Source of the DNA: Plasmopara viticola | Lineage: Eukaryota; Oomycota; Peronosporomycetes; Peronosporales; Peronosporaceae | DNA length: 64,000 nucleotides | Reading direction: 5' to 3' | NCBI GenBank assembly: GCA_001695595.3 | Contig: MBPM02000040.1 | Span: forward strand, 434,001 to 498,000 | Shown: positions 47,901-59,634 of the stretch, one piece after another | Layout of the letters: every line of letters starts with the position of its first letter | Position numbering within the stretch: the stretch's first letter is position 1 | Notes under the pieces: model-generated | The model's input: only the letters and a program-made list of their open reading frames with translations | Database searches by the model: none | What the model was told of the DNA's origin: nothing | Translations under genes and position numbers: made by a program

Positions 47901-50583
47901 CGATATTATCAAAGACATTCGAACGAATCAGCGAACGCAACAAATTTTGCGAGATGAGCTGGCTCAGCTTCAGAAAGATCGCGTGAACCTGCGCGTCATA
48001 TTGGCCAGTCGAGGCCAAGGACAGGAGTCTGATAACGCTGCCCAGATTCCAGTAAATATTCGTCGCTTGGTTGAGAATGCGCAGCAGTTATTTAGCATCG
48101 ACATGCGTAAGCCGTCAAGTCTGCACCCCTCCCGCATTATCGAGGGAGTGAAAGAATTGTGCAAGAAAATCATTGTTGTGCAAGGCGATGATCGATTGAG
48201 TATTGAAGCGCAGGAAAATGCAACTCTATTTTTTCAGATTCTTTTGCGATCAACACTTGCGTCAAAATGCGTCACACTCGAACATAGATTGACAGAGACT
48301 GCATTTGAGTGGCTAATGGGTGAAATTGAGTCTAAATTTACAAGTGCGTTGGTGTCTGCCGGCGAAATGGCGGGTGTCGTGGGAGCGCAGTCAATCGGCG
48401 AGCCAGCGACGCAGATGACGCTGAACACATTTCACTACGCCGGTGTGTCTGCCAAGAATGTGACACTTGGAGTGCCTCGCTTAAAAGAAATAATGAACAT
48501 TGCAAAGGACGTTCGGACTCCATCACTGCGCATATTCTTAACGCCTGATTGCGCTCACGATGCTGATAAGGCTAAGTTTATCCAGTCGCAACTAGAATAC
48601 ACGACACTTGCAGATGTGACAGCAAACACTTCCATTTACTATGATCCTGATCCGATGAACACAGTAGTAGAAGAAGATCAAGAATTTGTGGCTTCATACT
48701 ACGAAATGCCTGATGAAGACACGCCGATTGCCCGTTCCCCGTGGCTGCTGCGTATTGAACTAAATCCGAAAATGATGGCAGACAAAAAGTTGACGATGGG
48801 CGAGATCGCTGCGCAAGTAGAGGCTGAGTATGGACAAGACCTTTCGTGCATCTTCACAGATGATAATGCCGATCGCCTCGTGCTACGAATTCGTATAATG
48901 AGCGACGAAGAAGAAAAGTTGCAACGCTCAGGCGAGACTGCAGTTGGACAGGAAGATGACACGTTTCTTAAGCGTGTTGAGCACAATATGCTTACGCAAA
49001 TGAAGCTGCGTGGCATTGAGGGAGTGAAAAAGGTGTATATTCGTGAAGGCCCGTCAACGCATTGGTTTGATGACGTAGGGTTTAAGATGATGAACGAGTG
49101 GATGCTGGATACCGATGGTACAAACCTTCTTGATGTCATGTGTTACCCGCAGGTGGACTCGACTCGAACGATTTCGAACGATATTGTTGAAATAATTCAG
49201 GTGCTTGGTATAGAAGCTGTTCGCCGTGCACTGTTGAACGAAATCCGACAAGTCATTTCTTTCGATGGTGCTTATGTGAACTATCGGCACCTTGCTTGCT
49301 TGTGTGATGTCATGACATTCCGTGGTCACCTCATGGCCATTACTCGTCATGGGATTAACCGTGATGATTCGGGCCCACTTGTTCGCTGCTCATTTGAAGA
49401 AACGGTAGAGATTTTGATGGATGCTGCAATGTTTTCAGAAGGCGACCCGCTGACGGGCGTGTCCGAGAACGTCATGCTGGGTCAGCTGGCTCCGCTCGGT
49501 ACGGGAATCATGGATTTAGTATTGGACGCAAAAAAGCTAGCAAATGCGATTGAGTACGAAGCGTCGGAGATTCAGCAAGTGATGCAAGGTCTCGATAATG
49601 AATGGAGAAGTCCCGATCAGGGACCAGGCACACCAATGGCGACCCCATTTGCCTCGACGCCTGGTTTCTCAGCGTCGTCACCGTTCAGCCCCGGTGGCGG
49701 GTCTTTCTCGCCGGCAGCTGGCGCCTTCTCACCCATGGCTAGCCCAGCTTCTCCTGGCTTTATGGCAGCATCGCCTGCGCACAGTCCTGCATCACCATTA
49801 AGCCCCACATCTCCTGCTTACAGCCCGATGTCGCCAGCATATAGCCCGACATCCCCGGCTTACTCACCAACGTCTCCTGCCTACAGCCCGACATCTCCAG
49901 CTTATTCACCGACGTCTCCCGCCTACAGCCCAACTTCGCCGGCGTATTCGCCAACGTCGCCTGCCTACAGCCCCACGTCTCCAGCATATTCGCCAACGTC
50001 ACCTGCTTACAGCCCAACATCACCAGCTTACAGTCCAACGTCTCCAGCCTACAGCCCGACATCTCCAGCTTATAGCCCGACGTCCCCAGCTTACAGCCCG
50101 ACATCTCCAGCTTACAGTCCGACGTCTCCTGCTTACTCGCCGACGTCCCCTGCATACAGTCCAACGTCTCCTGCTTACAGTCCGACTTCTCCTGCATACT
50201 CACCAACTTCCCCGGCCTACAGCCCAACATCCCCAGCTTACAGTCCGACCAGCCCAGCTTACAGTCCTACTTCTCCGGCCTATACACCAGCGTATTCGCC
50301 CACATCTCCAGCTTACAGTCCGACATCACCGGCCTATTCGCCAACGTCGCCCGCATATTCGCCAACATCACCCGCGTATTCGCCTACTTCGCCAGCGTAC
50401 TCGCCTACTTCTCCGGCGTACAGTCCGACGTCTCCCGCGTATTCGCCGACTTCACCAGCATACAGCCCGACTTCGCCTAGTTATAGTCCTGCTTCACCTG
50501 AGTATAATCCGACGGAGGGTGGCTACAATCCGACTGCAAGCGGCTATAGCCCAACAGATGCCGATGAGAAGAAAGAAGATTAA
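44913..50583 (+). CDS. RPB1: RNA polymerase II largest subunit RPB1, two exons
   Basis: Exon 1 is 44913-45162 and exon 2 is 45242-50583. The 79-nt intron (GT...CAG) splits a codon and joins CKTCD to CTYSGS, restoring the N-terminal zinc site (C-x2-C ... CPGHFGH). The product has 1863 residues. The catalytic NADFDGD, which binds the active-site magnesium ions, is at 516-522, followed by EMNLHVPQS. The bridge-helix/trigger-loop region includes [20 protein letters not shown] and [20 protein letters not shown]. From residue 1610 the C-terminal domain has about 32 heptads, nearly all YSPTSPA. RPB1 forms the catalytic core of Pol II, and its tail recruits capping, splicing and termination factors. 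The ATG starts the conserved region and is followed by [20 protein letters not shown]. The gene is tail-to-tail with the ZIP gene. Confidence 0.98.
49819..50502 (+). repeat. CTD heptad array (YSPTSPA)
   Basis: One YSPMSPA and 21 YSPTSPA heptads fill 49819-50280. A four-residue YTPA interrupts at 50281-50292. Eight more YSPTSPA, then YSPTSPS and YSPASPE, run to 50502, followed by degenerate [14 protein letters not shown] and YSPTDAD. Codons vary freely (TAC/TAT; AGC, AGT, TCG), so the uniformity is at the protein level, not from recent DNA duplication. Ser2, Thr4 and Ser5 are kept; position 7 is Ala, not Ser. Confidence 0.95.
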
Positions 50584-50774
50584 AATGAAGACGCAAGCAA
50601 CGGATGGTGTCCTGGCAACTGCAAATAATAGCTAAATTGTTCTTGTGTTGTTGACTTCTAAGATAAAGGCTCAGGCGTCGTTAATTTTTACTGCTTACAA
50701 CCAAATGCATTTGAGCGATAACAACAACAAGTATTGTTGGTTTGCTTACTTTTTTTGAAGCAACTACTATAGAT
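50584..50774. terminator. Shared 3' region between RPB1 and the ZIP gene
   Basis: 191 bp between the two converging stop codons must hold both polyadenylation regions. No canonical AATAAA was noted. Confidence 0.35.
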
Positions 50775-52037
50775 CTATTCGTTCAAAGCAATGACGACCA
50801 TAAGTCCAATGCCAGAACACATGGCGCCTGCCTCCTTAAGCGACTGAGCTAGCGAACAGTCTTCTAGCAGTTCCGGCATGATACTCGAGCATGCAATATA
50901 GATAAAGCCACCTGCCGTGAAAGGCGAGATCCACACGGAGCTCGAGTCCTCGGCGCCTTCCATAAGCAGACCAATGACAGTGCCGATCATAGCTCCGATT
51001 GCAGTCAGCAGCTGCGTGGCCATAGCTTCACGCCGTGTGAAACCTGATTGGATGAGAATGGCAAAGTCACCGATCTCGTGCGGTAATTCGTGAAGCAACA
51101 TCGCCACCGTTGTGGTCCAGCCCGTGCCGCGCAGAAACGTGGCACCGATAGCCAGACCATCCGTGAAATTATGAGAAAAGTCTGCCGCCAGATTAAGATA
51201 ACCTGCAGGTGCAATAGGCTTCTTGATCAGATCCGTGGCGTCTTTCACTTCCTCGTCGGATACTTCTGCCCCGTCCCTGTCTTCTTTGAAGATGGCACGC
51301 TTTCTCGCTGAAGAGATCTTAGTAGACACTGACGATTGTTCACCATCCTGCACAGATGTTGAAGTGTGGGTATGTCCATGAGAGTGCCCATGACCTCCTA
51401 AAGTTTGCGCTCGCACAAATTTTTCCAGCATAAGAAAGGTCAAAATCCCAGCGAGGGTCCACAGCCACACGTAAAGGTCCGCCATGGTGTGATTATGGCC
51501 CTCGTGGCTGTGGTCATGGTCGTCATCATCATTCGCATGTCTTGCACCCTTCGGAAGCGAATGAGGCAGCAAGTGCAGCAGCGCATCACCAAGCAGTCCA
51601 CCAGCCGCAAAGCTCAAGAAAATACGCAGTAGCGGCTGCTGCTTCTCGTGATTGCCGGCGCTCAGCGGCACCACAAGCAACACCAGCACGGGCGCAAACC
51701 CCACCAAGGCAGTGGCAAGCAGCGCTTGACCCCAAATTAAGGGTGAGAACTTCCCAAATTTGGTTTGCATAGCGGTCTTTTCGTGCTCAAGATCGTGACC
51801 ATGGCCGCGGTTAAGATCAAGATCATGATCGTGGACATCATTGGCGGGGCCATGATCAAAGTCGTGAACGTGGTCGTGGTCATGTTTTTGAATGCCGTGC
51901 TGGTAAACGCTCTCACGCTCATGAGGCTTCTGATTCTGAGGTGGAGCGACCTCTTCAGCGGCCGAAGCGAGTAAAGTGCTCAGAAGGAAGGCTCCGAGAC
52001 ACACACGCACTTTGTTTCTCATTGTGTGAAAATGCAA
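50775..52037 (-). CDS. ZIP-family zinc transporter, SLC39A7/KE4 (ZIP7) type
   Basis: Single-exon, 420 residues. The start at 52037 gives a hydrophobic signal segment (residues 10-27); an in-frame ATG at 52022 is an alternative. A luminal His-rich stretch follows (about 50-87, HDHDHVHDFDH). Membrane helices lie near 103-127, 136-160, 185-207, 285-303, 307-330, 341-360, 370-390 and 403-418. Two more His-rich loops are at about 173-183 and 215-225. The two metal-site helices carry HNFTDG (289-294) and HELPHEIGD (316-324), the hallmark of the LIV-1/KE4 branch. ZIP7 proteins release zinc from the ER/Golgi to the cytosol; location is inferred from the family. It converges on RPB1. Confidence 0.93.
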   Translation of the reverse strand: MHFHTMRNKVRVCLGAFLLSTLLASAAEEVAPPQNQKPHERESVYQHGIQKHDHDHVHDFDHGPANDVHDHDLDLNRGHGHDLEHEKTAMQTKFGKFSPLIWGQALLATALVGFAPVLVLLVVPLSAGNHEKQQPLLRIFLSFAAGGLLGDALLHLLPHSLPKGARHANDDDDHDHSHEGHNHTMADLYVWLWTLAGILTFLMLEKFVRAQTLGGHGHSHGHTHTSTSVQDGEQSSVSTKISSARKRAIFKEDRDGAEVSDEEVKDATDLIKKPIAPAGYLNLAADFSHNFTDGLAIGATFLRGTGWTTTVAMLLHELPHEIGDFAILIQSGFTRREAMATQLLTAIGAMIGTVIGLLMEGAEDSSSVWISPFTAGGFIYIACSSIMPELLEDCSLAQSLKEAGAMCSGIGLMVVIALNE

Positions 52038-55000
52038 GGATGCTACCTCTATTTTAGAATTATTACCTTGCTAAAAGAACCTTCTTTTTAATTACCACAA
52101 GCCGTAAAGTATAGCTTGTATTACATGTTAACTTGTAAAATATCTGCGCTATAAAACAATTGGCAACGCAAATTGCGCTGACGTTCAGAAGTGCTTCACT
52201 CATTACATAATAACTGGAGGTGCCTATCAAATTGTGCACCAGACTTCGTGAACGTGACATTGTACATGTAATGTACGCTGCGATTCTTAGATCCGGTAAA
52301 CAAGTCCGAGCTTTTAGCGAAGGCTCTAACTTCGTTCAGTGAGCGCACACCAAAATTCTGGTATCGCACAGGACTAGTGCGTAGATGCAAAAGAAAGATA
52401 AATACAACCTCACGTGCACTTCGGCCTACATTTACGACCCGTTACGTCACTCATCATTGTAAAAGCGCGACTAAATTCGAGTTTTGTGCTACATATGCTT
52501 TCTTGCCTGGGCGCGAGCTCAAAAAACATTTTTATAGAGTATGGAAGTTTTGTGACTTCCAAAGTTGAGTCGCCACTCCCTGAACAAGTCAAGATAACTG
52601 TGTTCAAGGACGGCCAAATTTTAACTTTTCAAGCGCTGGGGGCGGTGATGGAAGAGGCGTTTATATCAGCTCTTCGAATAGAGTACATGGACATTTTTTT
52701 TGTAATTAGAGAATTTAGTGCTACAAAATTAAGTGCGTGTGGCTGGTCACTCGAGTTCAGTCCCAAGCCGAGGAATTACCGAGTAAAAATACATCTGCTG
52801 CTTCAGCTCCGGCAAGCAAGAGCTGATGATTCGTTCCGGTCGCAAAGGCCCATAAATTAATCCTTCGCCATCTTTGAAGGGTCGCTGGCAGAAATCATGC
52901 CGTTAAACCCAGGAAAAATCTGGTCAACAGTAGAGGGGCGTCCTCTTAAGAAAGACCCAGATTCTCTTCATAGATAAGCGGTTGAGGCAGACCATGTGAA
53001 CGAAGCCTCGAGAAGCTTGACAACACTTACGTTACTAGCATCCAAAAACTACTATTCCTACGAATTCGAAGAAGTTATGGTAGCTTCGGCGCACCGACAA
53101 GTTCTGCGCACCTGCATAAAATTGCAGTCAGCAAAAAAGGCTATTCGATACTTTGAGAGAGCAACAGAAATACAGCTGAAGCTATAGGCACTGTCAGCTA
53201 ATGTATTGTCGACCAGTTCGAGCGCTGGGTCACCATTTTGCTAGGTTGCTGAGAGCATATGACCTTCGGATTCCCGAGAACCAAAATGGCTCCACTTACA
53301 ATATTGATCAACATCATCTCTTGAAAAGCTTAATGGTGTACGCCTGTACATGCCTTTCCAGATTAATAAAAGGTCCAATTTAACAGTTTTTGAAATTCAT
53401 TTTGTTTCGAACAGGTTGTTTTTGCAATCAGTAATACTTTATCACCTTTAATATACTTTTTTAGATTATCCCATTTCCTCATAGCGCTCATCAACCAAGA
53501 TACTTTCTAGTGCTTTTTATGTTTATTTATAGCCATGTTATTTGATGATTAAATTGGCTGGCTTACCTGATTAGTATGCTGAGTGGTGTTCAAACCATCA
53601 CTTCTATCAAAACAAAACTTTATTTCAGTAAACTTGCAATTCCTTTTTAAAGCAGTTGCGTAAAGCGATCACTTAATATCGATTTAGCATCACCATTTGC
53701 ATCGCTCGGCTTTAGGTCCATCTTTTTCTCAATTTAATCAACGCCCTATGCTGCACCCTGGCGTGAAATACTTCGCACCGATTTTCTCATTGATTTCACC
53801 AGTTACCTCTCACTCAAGTCCCCTGTATCTGACCATGTTGATTAATGATGGTAGCGATGATCATTAATTTATTTTCTTTGTGATCGCTGGCTTTGTCCTA
53901 TTGCTTTTTAGGACGTTACAACCAAGACATAATTGTCACCATCAAAGGAGGATATATTAATAGCCATACCGAGGGTTTAATAAATCTTTGTTTCATCCAT
54001 TACTTTCAAGCAAGTCCTTCCTTTTAGTCCAAAACAATTTGTTTTGCTATTCATTTGTTCAGAAGTTGTGGCGCTTAAATTACTGAATAGAAATTGATCA
54101 TCATGTGTACGATCAGCACGACATCCTTTTGAAGCATTGACTTGTTTTCTTTTTGATTTGGTATTGTCGTATCTGCTGTAAAGTACGTTGTGCTCATTTC
54201 TCATTTCGTTCCGTCCTCTCTTGTAATAGATAAAAATAACAAATCTGACATTATTTTTACTAGTAACACCGATATAATTGTATTTCTTGCACCAAATAAT
54301 GCTAAAAAGCTAAACCACCGTTTTCAACATAGAACCATATAGCTTACATTTTTTCTGAGACAATGAACTATCTTGTTGACGTCCATAAGCGTGAACTAAT
54401 TAAATACGGAAGGACTGCTTGGGAAACGTACTTTTGCAACAGCTTATTAGACCCTCTTAGTCCTTTAATTCATCGATCCACCAGCGTTGATCATGAGAGT
54501 ACAAACATAGGTTGGAAGTATATAATAGTCAGTGCTTTGGAACACTCAGCACACCCAAAGATGTCTGTCTGGGTTCATCCAGTAATTTTCTTAAAGCTGT
54601 AGTAATCCCACTCGTGATAAACTTTCCCACGAGGCACCTTCTCAATTCTCTCGTCTGGCTTTAGCGTGTCAAGCACGGCGTTGAGCTCTTAAAAAACTGC
54701 CATTTCCGCTTTTTGAACGAGTTGAAACATCGAGGCCTTCAAAACTATATTGATCTCAGGTCTGTTTTTCTCAAAGAACTTATGCGCACAACGAAGATAG
54801 GAGAATGAACCTTTAAGCTATCGAGCGCGGGATCGAGCGGCTAGCAGCGAAGGCATTGCCTACCCCTTTTTACTTACTGACGTTCTTTTGGCGTTAAAAT
54901 GTGATATTTGCCGGCAAACCTTACCTGGACGAGACAAATGTCTACTTTGTAGACCTTATCTGGAGCTATCACGAATCATGCGTAGTTTGATGCTGTGACT

Positions 55001-58000
55001 CCGGCAGCGTATATCACTTTTTTCGGCACTGGACTCGGGTCAGCGAGACTACAAGCAACACTATTCTGAGCCCTATACGACGGGGACTGTCCATTGATGT
55101 ATTCTGGAAGAGTGAGCCTGCCCGTAGATGTACTTGATTTTTAATCGTGTCTTTCATCGCTTCAGCTTGCACATTAAGAAGCTGAACGCGAGACAGGTCT
55201 ATGTTTTGGCCATCTATGCATCTAGTCACCTTGACATCTCATCGATCAAGACAGCCACATCCCTCAGGTCTGGAATATATTCGTTTAAGCCAGTATTTCT
55301 TGTTTGCAGTCGAAAAAGCGTGAGTCATGGCAGGAATCATAGCCGAGATGAGCGTTGCTTCATCCGGTTCTTCATGTACTACTAGGTCACAAAACGTTTC
55401 GGTGAAGCCGTGTCAGGAGTCGTTTGGCTCGGACTTCCAAGTATGAAAGTATAAGTGCCACTCATTCGCTATCAGGGCCGCCTGATTAATTTTTTCATCC
55501 AGAAAAGGTGGTGGATCTTGTCCTTCACTACGAAGCTAGCTTCACTGGCATAACTTCTACTTAGACGCTAACATCGGAGCTGCCTGGGCGTGCGCTACTT
55601 GAGCCCTCAAAAGTAGGCTTCGCTCGTAGAGCTCAAATGTCATGATGCGACTTGCCAGCAGGGGTAGTGGCAAATCCAACCTCCTCTTTGGGCCCGTATA
55701 AGCTAACAAGCTGTCTGAGCTGTGCTGACTGGTGGCCCAACGAAGCGGAAGGGTTCAGAGCCATTTCAACTTGACCTGCCTGCGTAGTCTTAAAATTGCT
55801 AACAGATGTGACGGAGTCCCGCAGCGTCTTGCACAGTCTAAGCTTGTAGAAAAGCCATAATATTTCTAGTAAACGACCGTTTGTTTCAAGAGATCGACGT
55901 GAGCAGCAGAATGCAACTGAAAAGGGATTTGTTTTTTGCACTTTAAATGTCCCATCCTTTCGTTGTTAGAGAATATACCTATTTAGATAAACGATGCCTA
56001 AAAGTAGAAGGGTATGGAAGCACCCTCGGGTAACCTCATCACCACGGTACAATAACGAACCGTTTCTGAGAATGTGATAGCCTCATACAATTTTCGTTAG
56101 TAGACTAGAAACACCCCGTAATTTAACGTCTTTTAATTAAAAAGTCACTTTTATTGGCAGTATTATCACCGTATTCTACCGAATTACAAGGCATTTCGTT
56201 TGCCGCTCTCATTGCTGTGAAGATCGACGATTGTCAATTACTACGTTAAATACAAAATATGGTTACCTGATCACAATTGAAAGACACAAAAGCAACAAAG
56301 TGACGGAAAATTTTGAGGGCGGGGACCATGTTTATGCAGCCCACATCAGGGCTACATTTAAAATTGCCATGTATGACTTGTTCGTACTAAAACTATGGAA
56401 AAATCCCAAAAATTAGAGGAAAAGACGATAGAATAATGTAAAGTTATAATGTACTTATCGGACAACGGCTAGTGCTCCCATTTCTTAAAAAGAACGACAG
56501 TTCGTGACATATATATGACTCATATATGTCACGAATTGTCGTTCTCTTTATTTGCAGGTCCGATTTCCATCAACCCTTCCTTCCTTCATATAAAAGCCAA
56601 AGATGTTCCCATGATGTATTCCATTAAATAGAAGAAAGATTCACCGGACATGACGTGAAGAGAATATATCCAAAGTACTTATAATCCAGTATTACTTCAC
56701 AACGTATGGTACCGCGAATCTCAATCGAAAGCATATATTGCATGCAAACAAAGAAACCGTCTTGACTTGTGCACTGCCAATCAAAAAGGTTCACGTGACG
56801 CCTAGGTCCAAGAAATATGCAAACGATTTGACCGAAAAAGCACACCATGTAGAATTCATTTAAGCACATGCTAGGCATAAAGAATAAAAACGAACTTCAT
56901 TAAATAAATCAGTCTACATATCCCACAGCGTTAAAAGCTTTCAAAGCTTTGCGTCTTGATGCAAGGTGAGCTCGTGCGCTTTATGCTTTTAAACGATAAA
57001 CGACGATGTTTGAACAATTCACATGAATGAAAAGCAAGAGGAACATTTGCATCCCAATTATCAGAAATGTAAACAACTTTGGCAAAGCCAACATGTACAA
57101 AACGAATATCCGCATCGACTTTGAGATCTCCTCTCACGTAGCAAAACACCCGAGAAAATTATTCCAAAAAAGAAATTGCCAAGATCATCACACTTTTAAT
57201 TTTAACAGTGATTCTCGGAGTCGACTGTACCAAAAAGGGGGGTAGTCACCGATTTGTGAAATCGACAGAAGCTTAGAACCGCCACATCAATGCACCACGG
57301 AATGCGGCTGAATTTTATGAGTCTAACGCATGTTTTACTTCCCCACAATTTGCTTTCAATCCCGAGTTATCATTGGTGACGTGAAGCTATCGCTCCATAT
57401 TTGTGCGACATCTGGGTGCTCAATGACATGCCTCATCAACATGAAAAGTCTAAAAACCCGGCATACTTAATATAAGGGTTCGGTATGGCATCGCGCCGGA
57501 GATTTGCCATTCAAATAAACCCGGATCGCGTGCGGCGCGCGGCGCGCGGTACGACACACTTCCAAAGCATGCTCTCGCTGTGTATCGCTCCACGAACAGT
57601 GAGGGTGGGCTATCAGACAGTCAGCTCAAGGCAAAGTTTAGCAGTCTTAAGAATCGACGGAAGCAGACTCTTAATGTCTTGTAGGCAGTATTATACGTGT
57701 CATACACAAATGTTGCATAATTTAATGGTGACTCTCGAAAAAATGATATCTTTTAACTGACAGGCATGTCAATCATAGGTTCGTATGGCCTCTTCGAGGT
57801 CGTATATCTTCACGAAAACTGCTCCGATTTCTACACAACTTGTACGAGGAGATCCCTGAGATCTTCGCCAACGTAGCGGACGCTGGTTCCATACTCGTTT
57901 CGCTTTTGCCGATTTCATTTCCAACCGATCACATACCGAAATACCACTTTCTGATACAGTTGACTCAGAAATCCACAGTTAAACTGTAAAAAATAAAAAA

Positions 58001-58535
58001 GCATTTGCTATCATCGCTCGACAACTACAGTAGTCAGATCGTTGACGCCGCCGTTAAGAAAATGTGTGCAGTGAATGCAAGATTGAAGGTGAACATACTT
58101 AGCTCCTTGCTTTGCGATTTCGTACTACATCTAAATCTTTTTTAGGCTATCCTCTGGAATCTTCCGAAAGTATGTCCTTCTCGCATACTAAATTGCCTAC
58201 GCTGACTCCCAAGTTAATTTGACCAATGGCTAATTGGCAATGCGTTCGTAATCCCTATCTTTCGTCATGTCCGTAATCCTATTACGTCGCGATCGCGTCA
58301 CAAGCACTATAACTTGTGTGATTCTATGAGTGTCCACATATCAGCGCGCTTGTTCTTATCCAATGCCTTATTAATAGTTCTGCGCGCGTGAGCTCAAAGT
58401 GAACACAGCGCGGCTACAGGATGCCAGCATGAGTAGAATTGTTGACAAATTTTAGACGTGAGTCAATATGTTATGCCTTCGATGATAAAATTCACCTTCA
58501 ATTTGGGAAAATGACAGCTTAGTTGTCGACATTCA
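52038..58535. other. 6.5-kb gene-free region
   Basis: Mostly AT-rich, without a recognised gene. The longest frame, 52414-52860 on plus (148 codons), and 52996-53187 downstream could be a decayed gene but match nothing I know. A strong hairpin lies at 56491-56545. A minus-strand frame at 55633-55941 (102 codons) is also unrecognised. Confidence 0.45.
56491..56545. repeat. 24-bp stem hairpin
   Basis: Arms at 56491-56514 (AGAACGACAGTTCGTGACAT...) and 56522-56545 pair with a single mismatch around a 7-nt loop. It lies in an otherwise featureless region, far from any recognised gene. It could be a foldback element remnant or a small-RNA precursor. Confidence 0.6.
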
Positions 58536-58539
58536 TTGC

Positions 58540-59430
58540 CATAGAAGGAGTCAGCGATAGCTTTACTTCCGTCGGAGTCTGAAAAGATTGCATCCCATCT
58601 TTCATCGTCGAAAGCAATATACTTGCTCGCTTCTCTGCGACCCAGCTCACCAGATATCGCTGAGAATTATCATCGCCCCAGTATGAGACTTCCTGCCATT
58701 TTTGTCCGCAGCAAAGTTAGAAACACTATAGGACTCCAGCTTAACCAAACTACTGACCTTAGTACTTACGCACATCTCGGGCTGCAAGTCCGGGCTTCCA
58801 GCAAGTTATCGCACAATCTTTCTGGCAGTTTTCCATCTTGTACACTTGGCGCATGTGTTTGTCGTGGAACTTTGTGGATTGCAAAAGCGATAGTTGGACG
58901 CGTGCATAGTGCAATCCATACAAAGCTACCGACCAGGAATTGAAACGAACGGATGGTTAGCAAATCGAATTCGGTGTTCTCCTCTAAAAGCATACTTTCG
59001 TTTGTGATTTCGTCAGAGCAGTCATTCTAAGTTTTTAAATACTTAGTTCCACTCAAAAAATATGTGCGTCTGGTTTGTCGACGCCATACCACTCTTGCAC
59101 ACTAGCTCACCAATAGCCTCCGCCTGAATCGCATATGCGGGTGAATCGATTGCATCCGTTCATATACCAAGAAATTTTGGCTCTGTTACGATGTGCATGG
59201 TGTGTACTAATAGCCTTTCATTAAAGGAGATGTCATTACATATGAAAAGAGCCTTAACAACACGAAATTGTGGATGTGTGCTTTGCATAAAAGACGTGAG
59301 GATCTTAGTCTTTCGAGAAAACACGCGGTATGTCGCTGCGCCCCACTAAAGTACCATTGTGCGCAAGTGAATTTTTCATCGGGTCTTGATTTACAGTGCA
59401 AACCGAGCCAAACGTCATGAAGTCGTAAAG
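58540..59430 (-). pseudogene. Copia pol fragment (integrase end, RT end, RNase H)
   Basis: On the minus strand, reading from 59430 downward across frames: TFGSVCTVNQDPMKNSL resembles the region after the integrase core. RSFQFLVGSFVWIALCTRP and TIAFAIHK (58993-58766 frame) match the end of Copia RT (Y..LIGSLLY...TRPDIA.A). LKLESYSVSNFAADKNGRKS then HTGAMIILS matches the RNase H start. Large parts, including the RT active site, are missing. It ends within 10 bp of the 5' LTR of Copia element 2. Confidence 0.6.
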
Positions 59431-59438
59431 ATTGGGTG

Positions 59439-59584
59439 TGTTAAATTTTCACCGTTGAGTGCATGTTGAACAGGTGGATGGCGTCACAGTATTTACAAGT
59501 ACGTCATAGTTAGTAATTACATATGGTAGCCGTTCATTGGTCTCGATAAATATATTCACTTGAGTTTTTACTTTCTACTTGACA
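59439..59584 (+). repeat. 5' LTR of Copia element 2
   Basis: About 146 bp starting TGTTAAAT. It aligns with 63591-63736, with scattered substitutions. The right boundary is set by similarity and by the following GGTTAAAAGCC, which weakly resembles the element 1 primer site. No target duplication was found. Confidence 0.75.
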
Positions 59585-59634
59585 GGTTAAAAGCCGCAAC
59601 AAGCCTTCCTTCTCAAGCAACGTTCTCGCTCAAT

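Noticed and set aside
49760..50230. 156-codon minus-strand open frame of repeated Met/Cys/Lys-type units
   Set aside because: It is the antisense of the RPB1 CTD repeats; its regularity comes from the heptads on the other strand.
7002..52037. A zinc-handling gene system linking the CobW GTPase and the ZIP7 transporter
   Set aside because: They are 42 kb apart with many unrelated genes between; shared metal use alone does not make a system.
52414..53187. A split gene formed by two plus-strand frames
   Set aside because: No recognisable domain, several stops between, and no clear splice sites; could be chance.
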